NCBI RefSeq assembly: GCF_014472415.1
Contig: NZ_JACSZV010000018.1
Location: forward strand, 48,605 to 112,604
Source: Pseudomonas sp. N40(2020)
GTDB taxonomy: Bacteria; Pseudomonadota; Gammaproteobacteria; Pseudomonadales; Pseudomonadaceae
DNA: 64,000 bases
Direction of reading: 5' to 3'
Both the position numbers and the translations under genes were made by a program. This document shows, in pieces, positions 26,002 through 33,604 of the stretch (positions within the stretch are counted from its first letter, which is position 1; the number at the start of each line of letters is the position of its first letter). The notes beneath the pieces are model-generated. The model was not told where the DNA came from. It saw nothing but the letters and a program-made list of their open reading frames with translations, and ran no database searches.

Positions 26002-27255
26002 TTAACCGCGTGGGGTCGTAGCAGCCAGCTTCACAACCGAACCGGACGCGCCTTTGGCAGGGGCGACTTTTGGCAGGTTGCTGGCTTCCAGCGCTTGACG
26101 TTGTTGAGCGAGTGCCGCGAGGGTTTGCTCGCTGGCCATCGGCACCACTTCAGGGGTAACCGGTGAGCCAGGACGAACCCGTTGCAGACCCTTGACGATG
26201 ATCGTGTCGTCCTTGTTCAGGCCGGTACGGACGATGCGCATGCCTTCGATCTTCGGACCGAGTTCAACTGGGCGGTAGGCGGTTTTGTTGTCCGCATCCA
26301 TCACCAGCACGAACTTCTTGCCCAGATCGGTACCGACGGCTTCGTCGTTGATCAGCATGGCGTTGTAGGTGCCGCTGCCGACCAGTTTCAGGCGTGCATA
26401 CAGGCCAGGGGTGTAGTTGCCGTCGCTGTTGTCGAACACCGCGCGGCCACGGATGGTGCCGGTTTTCGGATTGACCTGGTTGTCCACAAAGTTCATCTGG
26501 CCCAGGTGTGGGTTGCCGTCTTCATTCGACAGGCCCATGTAAACCGGTGTGGTGGCACCGCGCTGACCCTTACGGGCGAGTTGGGTGTATTTGAGGAACA
26601 CACGCTCGTCGGCGTCGAAGTAGGCGTAGACCTTGTCGGTGGAAACAACGCTGGTCAGCGGAGTAGTGTCGGCGGTCACCAGGTTACCGGCGGTGATTTC
26701 GGCACGGCTGACGCGGCCGCTGATCGGCGAAGTGACGCGGGTAAAGCTCAGGTTCAGTTTGGCCAGATCCAGTTGCGCTTGCAGTGCACCGACGGCGGCG
26801 CGGGCTTCTTGTGCAGCGCTGGTGCGCGAGTCGGCCAGTTCAGCGGAGATGGCGTTGCTGGCGCGCAGACGTTCACCGCGTCCGGCTTCGTTTTCACTGC
26901 GGGTGGCGTTGGCACGGGACTGGGCAACCAGGGCTTCGAGGCGGCGAACTTCAGCCTGGAACGGGCGGGGGTCGATCTGGAACAGCAGGTCGCCTTTCTT
27001 GACCAGTGCGCCTTCAGTGAAAGCGACATCGTCGATCTGGCCGGAGACCCGTGGACGGATTTCAACGGTTTCCGGCGCTTCGAGGCGCCCGGTGAATTCG
27101 TCCCACTCGTTGACCGGTTGTTCCAGCACTTTGGCCACGCTGACTTTGGCAGCGGGCAGGGTGGCGGCAGTCTCCGGAGTCTTGCCGCAGGCGCTCATCA
27201 CCAGTACGGCCAACATGGCCAACGGGAAGCGCAAATGTTTGAGTGACTGTTCCAT
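26002..27255 (-). CDS. mexE: RND efflux periplasmic adaptor MexE
   Basis: 417 residues from the ATG at 27255 (MEQSLKHLRFPLAML). The frame stays open to 27381, but the extra N-terminus is not protein-like and would push the signal peptide inside. The signal ends VLVMSAC, a plausible lipoprotein cleavage site. The adaptor has the lipoyl/hairpin/beta-barrel order: VEIRPRVSGQIDDV, an alpha-hairpin rich in Ala/Arg/Glu at about 100-165, then LSFTRVTSPISGRVSR. It links MexF to OprN. First gene of the operon; a MexT-box-like element lies about 150 bp upstream. Confidence 0.93.
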   Translation of the reverse strand: MEQSLKHLRFPLAMLAVLVMSACGKTPETAATLPAAKVSVAKVLEQPVNEWDEFTGRLEAPETVEIRPRVSGQIDDVAFTEGALVKKGDLLFQIDPRPFQAEVRRLEALVAQSRANATRSENEAGRGERLRASNAISAELADSRTSAAQEARAAVGALQAQLDLAKLNLSFTRVTSPISGRVSRAEITAGNLVTADTTPLTSVVSTDKVYAYFDADERVFLKYTQLARKGQRGATTPVYMGLSNEDGNPHLGQMNFVDNQVNPKTGTIRGRAVFDNSDGNYTPGLYARLKLVGSGTYNAMLINDEAVGTDLGKKFVLVMDADNKTAYRPVELGPKIEGMRIVRTGLNKDDTIIVKGLQRVRPGSPVTPEVVPMASEQTLAALAQQRQALEASNLPKVAPAKGASGSVVKLAATTPRG

Positions 27256-27401
27256 GGATGCATCCGCCAATGTATTGAAGATGGGCGGATGATGCTCGGC
27301 GGGGTGGTATGGCACGAATCGAATGAAGCAAAGGTAACTATCATTCGGAATGATATAAGACTCGAGCGAGCCCTCTAGCATGCACCTTTCGTTAGGTGGC
27401 T

Positions 27402-27425
27402 ATCAATCTCGTCGATGGCAATGCT
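27402..27425 (+). promoter_or_regulatory. MexT-box-like sequence upstream of mexE
   Basis: ATCA (27402-27405), five bases, GTCGAT (27411-27416) matches the first two blocks of the published MexT consensus ATCA-N5-GTCGAT-N4-ACYAT at all ten fixed positions; the third block reads ATGCT and fits poorly. It lies 147 bp upstream of the mexE start in the mexE promoter region, where LysR-type binding is expected. Confidence 0.5.
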
Positions 27426-27483
27426 GTGTTGTCTGCTTTGCAACGATCAGGGCTGAGGTTGAGAGAAGGGGATTATGTGGCGA

Positions 27484-27516
27484 TTAAAAAGAAGAACCCG
27501 CCAGTGCGGCGGGTTC
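27484..27516 (-). terminator. Rho-independent terminator of the M20 dipeptidase gene
   Basis: GAACCCGCC (27494-27502) pairs with GGCGGGTTC (27508-27516), and the - strand continues with TTCTTTTT. It lies 12 bp past the dipeptidase stop and insulates the mexE promoter from upstream transcription. Confidence 0.8.
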
Positions 27517-27527
27517 GAATTTCATGA

Positions 27528-29267
27528 TCAGAGTTTCGGCAACTGGCCGATCCGCGCAATCATCTCCGTCACGATCTGCAGATCGAGCTGGAACTGATCC
27601 ACGGTCTTGAATTCACCATCAGTGTGGCCGGTGTACTTGACCTCTGGCCGGGCCAGCCCGAATTGCACACCGTTGGGTAGTTCATGCACCGAGGTAGCAC
27701 CGGCGGAAGTGCCGAACTCATGTTTCATGCCCAGGTTTTCCGTGGCAACCGCCAGCAACGCCTTGACCCACTCACCCTCAGGATTGCGGTACATCGGCTC
27801 GGCAATCGAATAGTCGAAAGCCACGGCCACATGGCTCTTCTTACTCCAGACCGCCAGTTTTTCGGCGATTTCTGCCTTGAGCTTCTCAGGCGATTTGCCC
27901 TTCGGAACGCGCAGGTTGACTGCAAGTTTGAAGGTCTTTTCATCCATCCCGACGTAGGTCAGCGACGTGGTCAGCGGCCCCATGAAGGCATCGGAGAAAC
28001 CGACCTTCAGTTTATTGCCAAGGTAATCCAGGCCCCAATTGTCAGCGGCGTAGCGCGCAGCATCGGTAATGTGGTTGTGCTTGAGCGCGACTACGCCATC
28101 AAGGCTATTGATGAAGTCGAGCATTCGCGCCACGGGATTGACCCCGGACTCGGGTTCGGAGGAGTGCGCGGACACACCGGTCACCGTCAACTTGACATCT
28201 TTGCCGTTGACCTTCGCCGCTACTTCAAAATTGCCACCGTTGCGCTTGGCGTAATCAGCGCCGGCCTTTTGCAGGCTGGCAGCCAGTTCGGCAGGCTTGT
28301 CGGTTAGCAGTGTGGCGACCGATACGGAAGGAATCTGGTTGGTCGCCAGGCCACCGGTCATCGAAATGATTTCTGCACCTTTGCCTTCGCCCTTGCGTTT
28401 GGCGAAGTTGGCCATGACCGTGCCATAGCCCTTCTCGGCAATCACCACCGGGTAGCCACCGTCCAGCGCCAGGTTGTAGTTTGGCGTCGGATTGCGCTCG
28501 AAGTAGTAGGGGATCGCGTCGCCGGTGGTTTCTTCAGTGGTGTCCACCAATAGCTTGAAATTGCGCGCCAGTGGCAGTTTTTCGTCCTTGATTACCTTCA
28601 TGGCATACATCGTCACCACGATGCCGTTTTTGTCATCTTCGGTGCCGCGGCCATACATGCGATCACCGATCAGGGTGATCTTGAACGGGTCGAGGCGGGT
28701 GCCGTCCTTCAGGACCCAGTTTTCCGGCGTTACCGGAACTACGTCGGCGTGTGCATGAATGCCGACCACTTCATCGCCCGTGCCTTCGAGAGAGATCTCA
28801 TAGACGCGGTTGTCGATGTTGCGGAAATTCAGATTGAAAGACTTAGCCAGGCTTTTGATCTTCTCGCCGATCTTGATGAACTCCGGATTTTCGTGCTGAG
28901 CAACGCCGTCCTTGCGATAGGTCGGGATCTCGACCAGTTCGCGCAGAGTCTCGGTTGCAGCCGCGCTGTATTTCACGCGTGTATAGATGCCGAGCAGGCG
29001 ATATATCTCGTTCTGCTGTTCAGCCGTCAGCGTTTTGTTGTCGAGGAAAGCGCCAATGGCCGGACCGATATCAGCAGTCTTGACCAGATCGCTTTTGGCC
29101 AGGCGGCCGAGGAACTGGCGGAAATCGGTGGTCGATTCGGCCTTGAAGGTTTTGAGGATTTCAGCGCTTTGCTGTGGAGTGATATTGGCCTGAGCCGGTG
29201 CGGTGAAAGCTGACAGCCCCGCCAGCATCAAGGTCGCTGCGGCGAGTTTTTTGAAAGGGAAATTCAT
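27528..29267 (-). CDS. Periplasmic M20-family dipeptidase
   Basis: 579 residues from the ATG at 29267, where the signal peptide MNFPFKKLAAATLMLAGLSA starts; an upstream ATG at 29279 overlaps its own AAGGA. The M20 metal and catalytic motifs are present: GIHAHADVVP, YGRGTEDDKNG, DTTEETTGD, SAHSSEPESG and TGHTDGEF. The enzyme would hydrolyse small peptides in the periplasm with two zinc ions. The length exceeds most cytosolic M20 enzymes because of an N-terminal helical extension of about 90 residues. It is divergent from the MFS gene at 29593 and carries a 20-bp perfect palindrome in front of it. It is not part of the mexT-mexE locus in P. aeruginosa. Confidence 0.85.
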   Translation of the reverse strand: MNFPFKKLAAATLMLAGLSAFTAPAQANITPQQSAEILKTFKAESTTDFRQFLGRLAKSDLVKTADIGPAIGAFLDNKTLTAEQQNEIYRLLGIYTRVKYSAAATETLRELVEIPTYRKDGVAQHENPEFIKIGEKIKSLAKSFNLNFRNIDNRVYEISLEGTGDEVVGIHAHADVVPVTPENWVLKDGTRLDPFKITLIGDRMYGRGTEDDKNGIVVTMYAMKVIKDEKLPLARNFKLLVDTTEETTGDAIPYYFERNPTPNYNLALDGGYPVVIAEKGYGTVMANFAKRKGEGKGAEIISMTGGLATNQIPSVSVATLLTDKPAELAASLQKAGADYAKRNGGNFEVAAKVNGKDVKLTVTGVSAHSSEPESGVNPVARMLDFINSLDGVVALKHNHITDAARYAADNWGLDYLGNKLKVGFSDAFMGPLTTSLTYVGMDEKTFKLAVNLRVPKGKSPEKLKAEIAEKLAVWSKKSHVAVAFDYSIAEPMYRNPEGEWVKALLAVATENLGMKHEFGTSAGATSVHELPNGVQFGLARPEVKYTGHTDGEFKTVDQFQLDLQIVTEMIARIGQLPKL

Positions 29268-29592
29268 TACGAAGGGCATTCCTTTGCAGGGCAGTGAGTT
29301 GGGAGTGTCTCAACGATGAGACACATACACTTACAAACTAACACTGCTGTAGAGCATCGCGGGAGCCCTGAAACGGGATTTGTCGCACAGAAATGCAAAA
29401 GCGACGCAGAAACGAAAGTGGTTCTGGCTCAGCCATCGAACTCTTTTCCGGCCAGCAACGGACGCTGGTCGTCGACGATCGATTCACTTTTTCTTTATAG
29501 TGCGGTCCCCAGCGAACTACCGGTCGCCTGAGGTTTTGGCCGACGGGTAAGCATAAACGTTCGCGATTTTCGAGTGAGTAATACGCCCTTCA
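29268..29592. other. Divergent promoter region between dipeptidase and MFS genes
   Basis: 325 bp without a gene. It contains a perfect palindrome (29305-29324, described separately) close to the dipeptidase start. On the + strand a -10-like TATAGT (29496-29501) sits in a T-rich context about 90 bp before the MFS start. Nothing else is recognisable. Confidence 0.5.
29305..29324. promoter_or_regulatory. Perfect 20-bp operator-like palindrome
   Basis: Arms GTGTCTCA (29305-29312) and TGAGACAC (29317-29324) around ACGA form a perfect dyad ending 38 bp before the dipeptidase ATG. There is no T-run, so it is more like a repressor site than a terminator. The cognate regulator is unknown. Confidence 0.5.
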
Positions 29593-30768
29593 ATGAGCAA
29601 TTCAACGGCTACAACTAATGGTAATTGGTACGCGGTGATTGCGTTGGCACTGGCAGCGTTTGTGTTCAACACCACTGAGTTTGTGCCTGTTGGCCTGTTG
29701 AGTTCGATCGGCAGCAGCTTCGATATGTCGTCGGCGCAGGTCGGTTTGATGCTGACGATCTATGCGTGGGTAGTGTCGCTGACATCGCTGCCGATCATGC
29801 TGCTCACGCGTAACATCGAGAGGCGCAAACTGTTGATCGTGCTGTTTGGGATGTTCATCGTCAGTCACGTGTTGTCGAGTTTCGCGACAAGCTTCGCTGT
29901 CCTGTTGGTCAGCCGTATCGGTGTGGCGTTGGCACATGCGCTGTTCTGGTCGATCACCGCTTCGCTGGCCGTGCGTCTGGCGCCACCGGGCAAGCAAGTT
30001 CAAGCCTTGGGTTTGCTGGCAACCGGTACTTCGCTGGCGATGGTGCTGGGCATACCCCTCGGTCGTTTGTTGGGCGAAGCCATGGGCTGGCGCACGACCT
30101 TCATGGTGATCGCTGGTTTGGCGGCCATGCTGGTGTTGTGCCTCGCCAAGGTTCTACCGTTGCTGCCGAGTCAAAACTCAGGCTCCCTGAGAAGCCTGCC
30201 TTTGTTGTTCAAACGGCCTGCGCTGGTGGCGGTGTACATCCTGACGGCAATGGTAGTGACTGCCCAGTTCACCGCTTACAGCTATATCGAGCCGTTCGTT
30301 GAAGGAGTGGCGGGTTTGAGTGGCGATGCAGTAACGCTCATCCTGCTGTTATTCGGCGGTGCAGGTATTTTCGGATCGCTGCTGTTCAGTTGGCTGCACA
30401 GCTATAACCCGCAGCGCTTCCTGATCGTCACCGTGGTGGTGATCGCGTTGTGCCTCATGTTGTTGCTGCCTTTGAGCGGTGAGGTGTCGTACCTTGGCCT
30501 GCTGAGTCTGTTCTGGGGAATGGCGATCATGGGATTTGGGCTGGCGTTGCAGTCGAAGGTTCTGGTGCTGGCTTCGGACGCCACCGATGTGGCGATGGCG
30601 ATGTTTTCAGGGATCTACAACGTCGGGATCGGCGGCGGCGCACTGCTGGGTAGTTGGGTAGGCGGCCAGTTAGGGTTTGCTTACATAGGGATAGTGGGTG
30701 GCATGCTGGCGGCGTCGGCGCTGTTGTTCTACTGCCTGTCGATCTACCGCTTTACTCGGTCTGCTTGA
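29593..30768 (+). CDS. MFS exporter, SotB-like (DHA1 family)
   Basis: 391 residues with twelve predicted membrane segments. [15 protein letters not shown] in helix 1 and [16 protein letters not shown] in helix 2 are characteristic of the SotB/YdeA group, which exports arabinose and other small sugars. The cytoplasmic loop RNIERRKLL matches the MFS loop 2-3 motif position. It is convergent with mexT and divergent from the dipeptidase. A sugar-exporter role is inferred from the SotB resemblance; drug or peptide export remains possible. Confidence 0.83.
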   Translation: MSNSTATTNGNWYAVIALALAAFVFNTTEFVPVGLLSSIGSSFDMSSAQVGLMLTIYAWVVSLTSLPIMLLTRNIERRKLLIVLFGMFIVSHVLSSFATSFAVLLVSRIGVALAHALFWSITASLAVRLAPPGKQVQALGLLATGTSLAMVLGIPLGRLLGEAMGWRTTFMVIAGLAAMLVLCLAKVLPLLPSQNSGSLRSLPLLFKRPALVAVYILTAMVVTAQFTAYSYIEPFVEGVAGLSGDAVTLILLLFGGAGIFGSLLFSWLHSYNPQRFLIVTVVVIALCLMLLLPLSGEVSYLGLLSLFWGMAIMGFGLALQSKVLVLASDATDVAMAMFSGIYNVGIGGGALLGSWVGGQLGFAYIGIVGGMLAASALLFYCLSIYRFTRSA

Positions 30769-30799
30769 GCTGGGGTTGTTTGAATAAGATGAACGCTTG

Positions 30800-30834
30800 A
30801 GCAGAGTGGCGTTAACGGGTAACACCACTCTGCT
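30800..30834. terminator. Hairpin between convergent MFS and mexT genes
   Basis: AGCAGAGTGG (30800-30809) pairs with CCACTCTGCT (30825-30834), a 10-bp perfect stem with a 15-base loop in the short gap between two convergent genes. The T-rich tail is weak on both sides, so efficiency is uncertain. Confidence 0.6.
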
Positions 30835-30847
30835 CCGCTAAGATTTT

Positions 30848-31762
30848 TCAAAGACTATCCGGATCCCCAAAAAACATCTGAATCCTCGACCTCAACCAGC
30901 GCTCACCCGGATCGTTATCCTGCGACCCGCGCCAGGCCATGTGCAGTTCAAACGTACGCGTCGGCAGCGGCGGATCTTCCGCGCGAACACCGCCAGCAGC
31001 CGTCAGTGCATCAGCGGTGTAGTCCGGCACGGTGGCGACAATGTCAGTGCCCGCGAGCAATGTACTCAAACCATTGAACTGCGGCACGGCTAGCACTACG
31101 TGTCGTTTGCGGCCGAGTTTCTCCAGTTCCTCATCAACAAAGCCGCTGAGGTCGCCAGCGAACGACACCAGCGCATGCGGGCGGGCGCAGTAATCGTCGA
31201 GGCTGAGCGGGCCGGGTACGGTGTCGGCGCGCAGCAGCTTTGGCGCACTGCGTCGCAAGACTTTGCGCTTGGCGTTGGCCGGCAAGTCGGTGGTGTAGCT
31301 GACGCCGATGGAGATTTCGCCGGATGCCAGCAAACCCGGCATCAGAATGTAATTGACCCGACGCACTACCAGCACAATCCCAGGCGATTCGGCTCGCAGA
31401 CGTTTGAGCAGCATTGGCAGCAGCGCGAATTCAACGTCATCTGACAAACCGATCCGAAATACCGAAGTACTGGTGGCCGGGTCAAATTCCGCCGCACGGC
31501 TGACCGCTGTCGAAATCGAGTCGAGGGCGGGCGAGAGCAGGGCGAAGATTTCCACGGCACGGGCGGACGGTTCCATGCTCCGGCCGGTGCGGACGAACAA
31601 AGGATCATCGAACAGGCCGCGCAGGCGCGAAAGCGCCGCACTGATCGCCGGCTGACCGAGGAACAATTTCTCGGCGGCACGGGTCACACTGCGTTCGTGC
31701 ATCAATGTTTCGAATACGATCAACAGGTTCAGGTCGACACGACGCAGGTCATTACGATTCAT
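30848..31762 (-). CDS. mexT: LysR-type regulator MexT
   Basis: 304 residues from the ATG at 31762 (MNRNDLRRVDLNLLIVFETL), with AGGA nine bases upstream. An open extension to 31825 has no support. The winged helix includes RSVTRAAEKLFLGQPAISAA. The effector domain ends with WLRSRIQMFFGDPDSL, which matches P. aeruginosa MexT as remembered. MexT activates mexEF-oprN and mexS in response to redox/electrophile stress. The frame is intact, with no inactivating insertion of the kind seen in some PAO1 lines. Divergent from mexS as in P. aeruginosa, but separated from mexE by two unrelated genes. Confidence 0.93.
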   Translation of the reverse strand: MNRNDLRRVDLNLLIVFETLMHERSVTRAAEKLFLGQPAISAALSRLRGLFDDPLFVRTGRSMEPSARAVEIFALLSPALDSISTAVSRAAEFDPATSTSVFRIGLSDDVEFALLPMLLKRLRAESPGIVLVVRRVNYILMPGLLASGEISIGVSYTTDLPANAKRKVLRRSAPKLLRADTVPGPLSLDDYCARPHALVSFAGDLSGFVDEELEKLGRKRHVVLAVPQFNGLSTLLAGTDIVATVPDYTADALTAAGGVRAEDPPLPTRTFELHMAWRGSQDNDPGERWLRSRIQMFFGDPDSL

Positions 31763-32032
31763 CTGGAGTCCTGGCAGAGTCATCAAGCTTGACGAGGGCG
31801 ACCATATGAGAACAATGGCCGGCATGAATCTTACGGGGAAAGACTGGTACTCTGCACCGGAAAATTCAGCTTTACTGCGACGGTGTGAGCAGTTTTTTCA
31901 AGGATTTTGCGAATGCCGCCCATACTGCGGAATCAATGACAGGCATGTCGACTATTAATAGCCACTGATAGTCTTGGGTCAAAAGCCCAGATAGAGTTCA
32001 GGGCATTAGAGGTTACTTTGACGAGGTTTGCG
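31763..32032. promoter_or_regulatory. mexT-mexS divergent promoter region
   Basis: 270 bp shared by mexT and mexS. GTCGAC and TAGCCAC occur close together (31949-31967), and the same two words appear in nearly the same order on the - strand upstream of mexE. The full MexT consensus is not met, so this is a tentative MexT target only. Confidence 0.35.
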
Positions 32033-33055
32033 ATGTCCCGCACGATCCGTTTTCACAAGTTTGGTCCGGCCGAGGTGCTCAAATGCGAAGAGCATGCGGC
32101 CGCTCAGCCAGGTCCTGGCGAAGTGCAGGTGCGTGTCGAGGCTATCGGCATCAGCTGGTATGACACGCTGTGGCGTCAGAATCTGGCGTCTTCCCAGGCA
32201 CGCCTGCCCTCCGGGCTTGGCCATGAAATGGCTGGCGTGGTTACGGCGGTTGGTGCTGATGTCGAAGATCTGTCCGTCGGTGACAAGGTCGCCAGTTTTC
32301 CGGCCGAGAGTCCGAACGACTATCCGGTCTACGGTGAGTCGATTGTACTCCCGCGTACCGCGCTGACCCGTTATCCGGATGTGCTCAGCCCGATCGAAGC
32401 CAGTGTGCATTACACACCGCTGCTGATCGCCTATTTCGCTTACGCCGATCTGGCGCGGGTCAAACCCGGGCAATTTGCCCTGGTTACTGACGCCAGCCAT
32501 TGCGCCGGCCCTTCGTTTGTTCAACTGGGCAAGGCGATGGGTGTGCGGGTGATTGCTGCCACCAAAGAGGCGGAAGAGCGCGAATACCTGCTCTCACTCG
32601 GTGCAGAAAAGGTGATTGTCACCGAAGAGGAAGATCTGTTGATGCGAATCAACAAGATCACCGAAAACCGTGGCGTGGACGTGGTTTTCGATGGTCTCGG
32701 TGGTCCGCAGATGTCGCTGCTTGGCGATGTTCTGGCGCCGCGTGGCAGCCTGGTTCTTTACGGCCTGCAGGGTGGCAACCAGACGCCGTTCCCGGCGTGC
32801 GCAGCGTTCCAGAAGAACATCCAGTTCTTCGTGCACTGCATCGGCAACTTCACCGGTAAGCCGGAGTTAGGCATCACCCAGGACCACGTCGCCTTGCAAC
32901 GTGCCTTGCGTGACATCAACCAGTTGACCGCTGATCGTGTTTTGCTGCCACTCAAGACCCGTGTGTTCCCGTTCAATGAGTTCGTCGAGGCACATCGTTA
33001 CATGGACGAATGCCCTTGCCGCGAACGGGTCGCTCTTCAAGTCGAACCAGCGTAA
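32033..33055 (+). CDS. mexS: MexS, zinc-independent quinone oxidoreductase-like alcohol dehydrogenase family
   Basis: 340 residues from the ATG at 32033 with GAGG seven bases upstream; a start five codons earlier is less likely. It has a GroES-like N-terminal domain (GLGHEMAGVVTAVGADV) and a Rossmann domain (FALVTDASHCAGPSFVQLGKAMG, VDVVFDGLGG). In P. aeruginosa, loss of MexS causes build-up of a MexT-activating electrophile and induces mexEF-oprN, so the enzyme probably detoxifies it. Divergent from mexT. A strong hairpin follows the stop. Confidence 0.92.
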   Translation: MSRTIRFHKFGPAEVLKCEEHAAAQPGPGEVQVRVEAIGISWYDTLWRQNLASSQARLPSGLGHEMAGVVTAVGADVEDLSVGDKVASFPAESPNDYPVYGESIVLPRTALTRYPDVLSPIEASVHYTPLLIAYFAYADLARVKPGQFALVTDASHCAGPSFVQLGKAMGVRVIAATKEAEEREYLLSLGAEKVIVTEEEDLLMRINKITENRGVDVVFDGLGGPQMSLLGDVLAPRGSLVLYGLQGGNQTPFPACAAFQKNIQFFVHCIGNFTGKPELGITQDHVALQRALRDINQLTADRVLLPLKTRVFPFNEFVEAHRYMDECPCRERVALQVEPA

Positions 33056-33066
33056 AGCCAGCAATC

Positions 33067-33090
33067 AGAGTCCGTGGCCCCACGGACTCT
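33067..33090 (+). terminator. Hairpin downstream of mexS
   Basis: AGAGTCCGTG (33067-33076) pairs with CACGGACTCT (33081-33090) around a four-base loop, followed by TGTGTGTT. It starts 11 bp after the mexS stop codon and is the likely mexS terminator. Confidence 0.65.
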
Positions 33091-33144
33091 TGTGTGTTCA
33101 TTCCCCCCCCTGAAGAACAAAACGCCCGGTGCTGTACCGGGTAT

Positions 33145-33169
33145 CAGTTCACCAACTGAACTGGTTTTT
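33145..33169 (+). terminator. Second hairpin with T-run after mexS
   Basis: CAGTTCA (33145-33151) pairs with TGAACTG (33157-33163), followed by GTTTTT. It is a compact Rho-independent terminator that may back up the first hairpin. Confidence 0.6.
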
Positions 33170-33245
33170 ACTCTCGATCTGTATCTTCTAATCGCAATAT
33201 AAGCCCTGATAATTGAATGATTACTTTCATCTCAAGGAATGAGTC

Positions 33246-33440
33246 ATGGCTGTGCATTCAATTTGCCCTGCGCGCAATAAATCGGCCCACTCTGTTGGTC
33301 GCGCCCAATACTGTTTAATTGTTGTAGGTTTATTCGGAAACTGCTTCTCTTTTTCTTGTACTCATTTGTCGTGGGACGTTGTGGGAAGTTTCCTAGGAAT
33401 CCAAAATAAAAGAAAAACATCAATGATTACAGTCGCTTGA
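33246..33440 (+). CDS. Possible small protein of 64 residues, or an sRNA region
   Basis: The ATG at 33246 has AAGGA at seven bases, a better ribosome site than most genes here. The product (64 residues) is Ser/Cys-rich with one hydrophobic stretch (YCLIVVGLFG, about 22-31) and no known motif. The stop codon is followed within three bases by a strong terminator. This fits a short mRNA, but codon use is not convincingly Pseudomonas-like and the transcript might be a regulatory RNA instead. Not recognised. Confidence 0.3.
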   Translation: MAVHSICPARNKSAHSVGRAQYCLIVVGLFGNCFSFSCTHLSWDVVGSFLGIQNKRKTSMITVA

Positions 33441-33442
33441 AG

Positions 33443-33470
33443 CGCCAATCCTGCATTTGGCGGTTTTTTT
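33443..33470 (+). terminator. Strong Rho-independent terminator of a short transcript
   Basis: CGCCAA (33443-33448) pairs with TTGGCG (33457-33462), followed by G and seven Ts. No long gene precedes it on this strand, so it marks the end of a short transcript starting somewhere after 33170. Confidence 0.75.
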
Positions 33471-33604
33471 ATAGCTTAAGTGTTTCAAGTGACTACAGAT
33501 TTGTAAGTGTTAGCATCTGAATGTCTATTACTTATTGATGAATTGTCATGCGACTGATGTTTCGGTTTGCGCGGCATGAAACTTTTGATACCGGGTAAAT
33601 ACCG

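Larger units (their letters stand above)
33056..33604. other. AT-rich 549-bp region after mexS
   Basis: This gap holds two hairpins after mexS, an eight-C run at 33103-33110, one possible small ORF (33246-33440) with a good ribosome site, and a strong terminator just after it (33443-33470). Base composition is clearly more AT-rich than in the flanking genes. The pattern suggests an independent short transcript of roughly 200-300 nt. Confidence 0.5.

Noticed and set aside
31763..31825. N-terminal extension of MexT in frame up to 31825
   Set aside because: The start at 31762 has AGGA at proper distance and gives the 304-residue form known for MexT; the extension shows no protein-like pattern.
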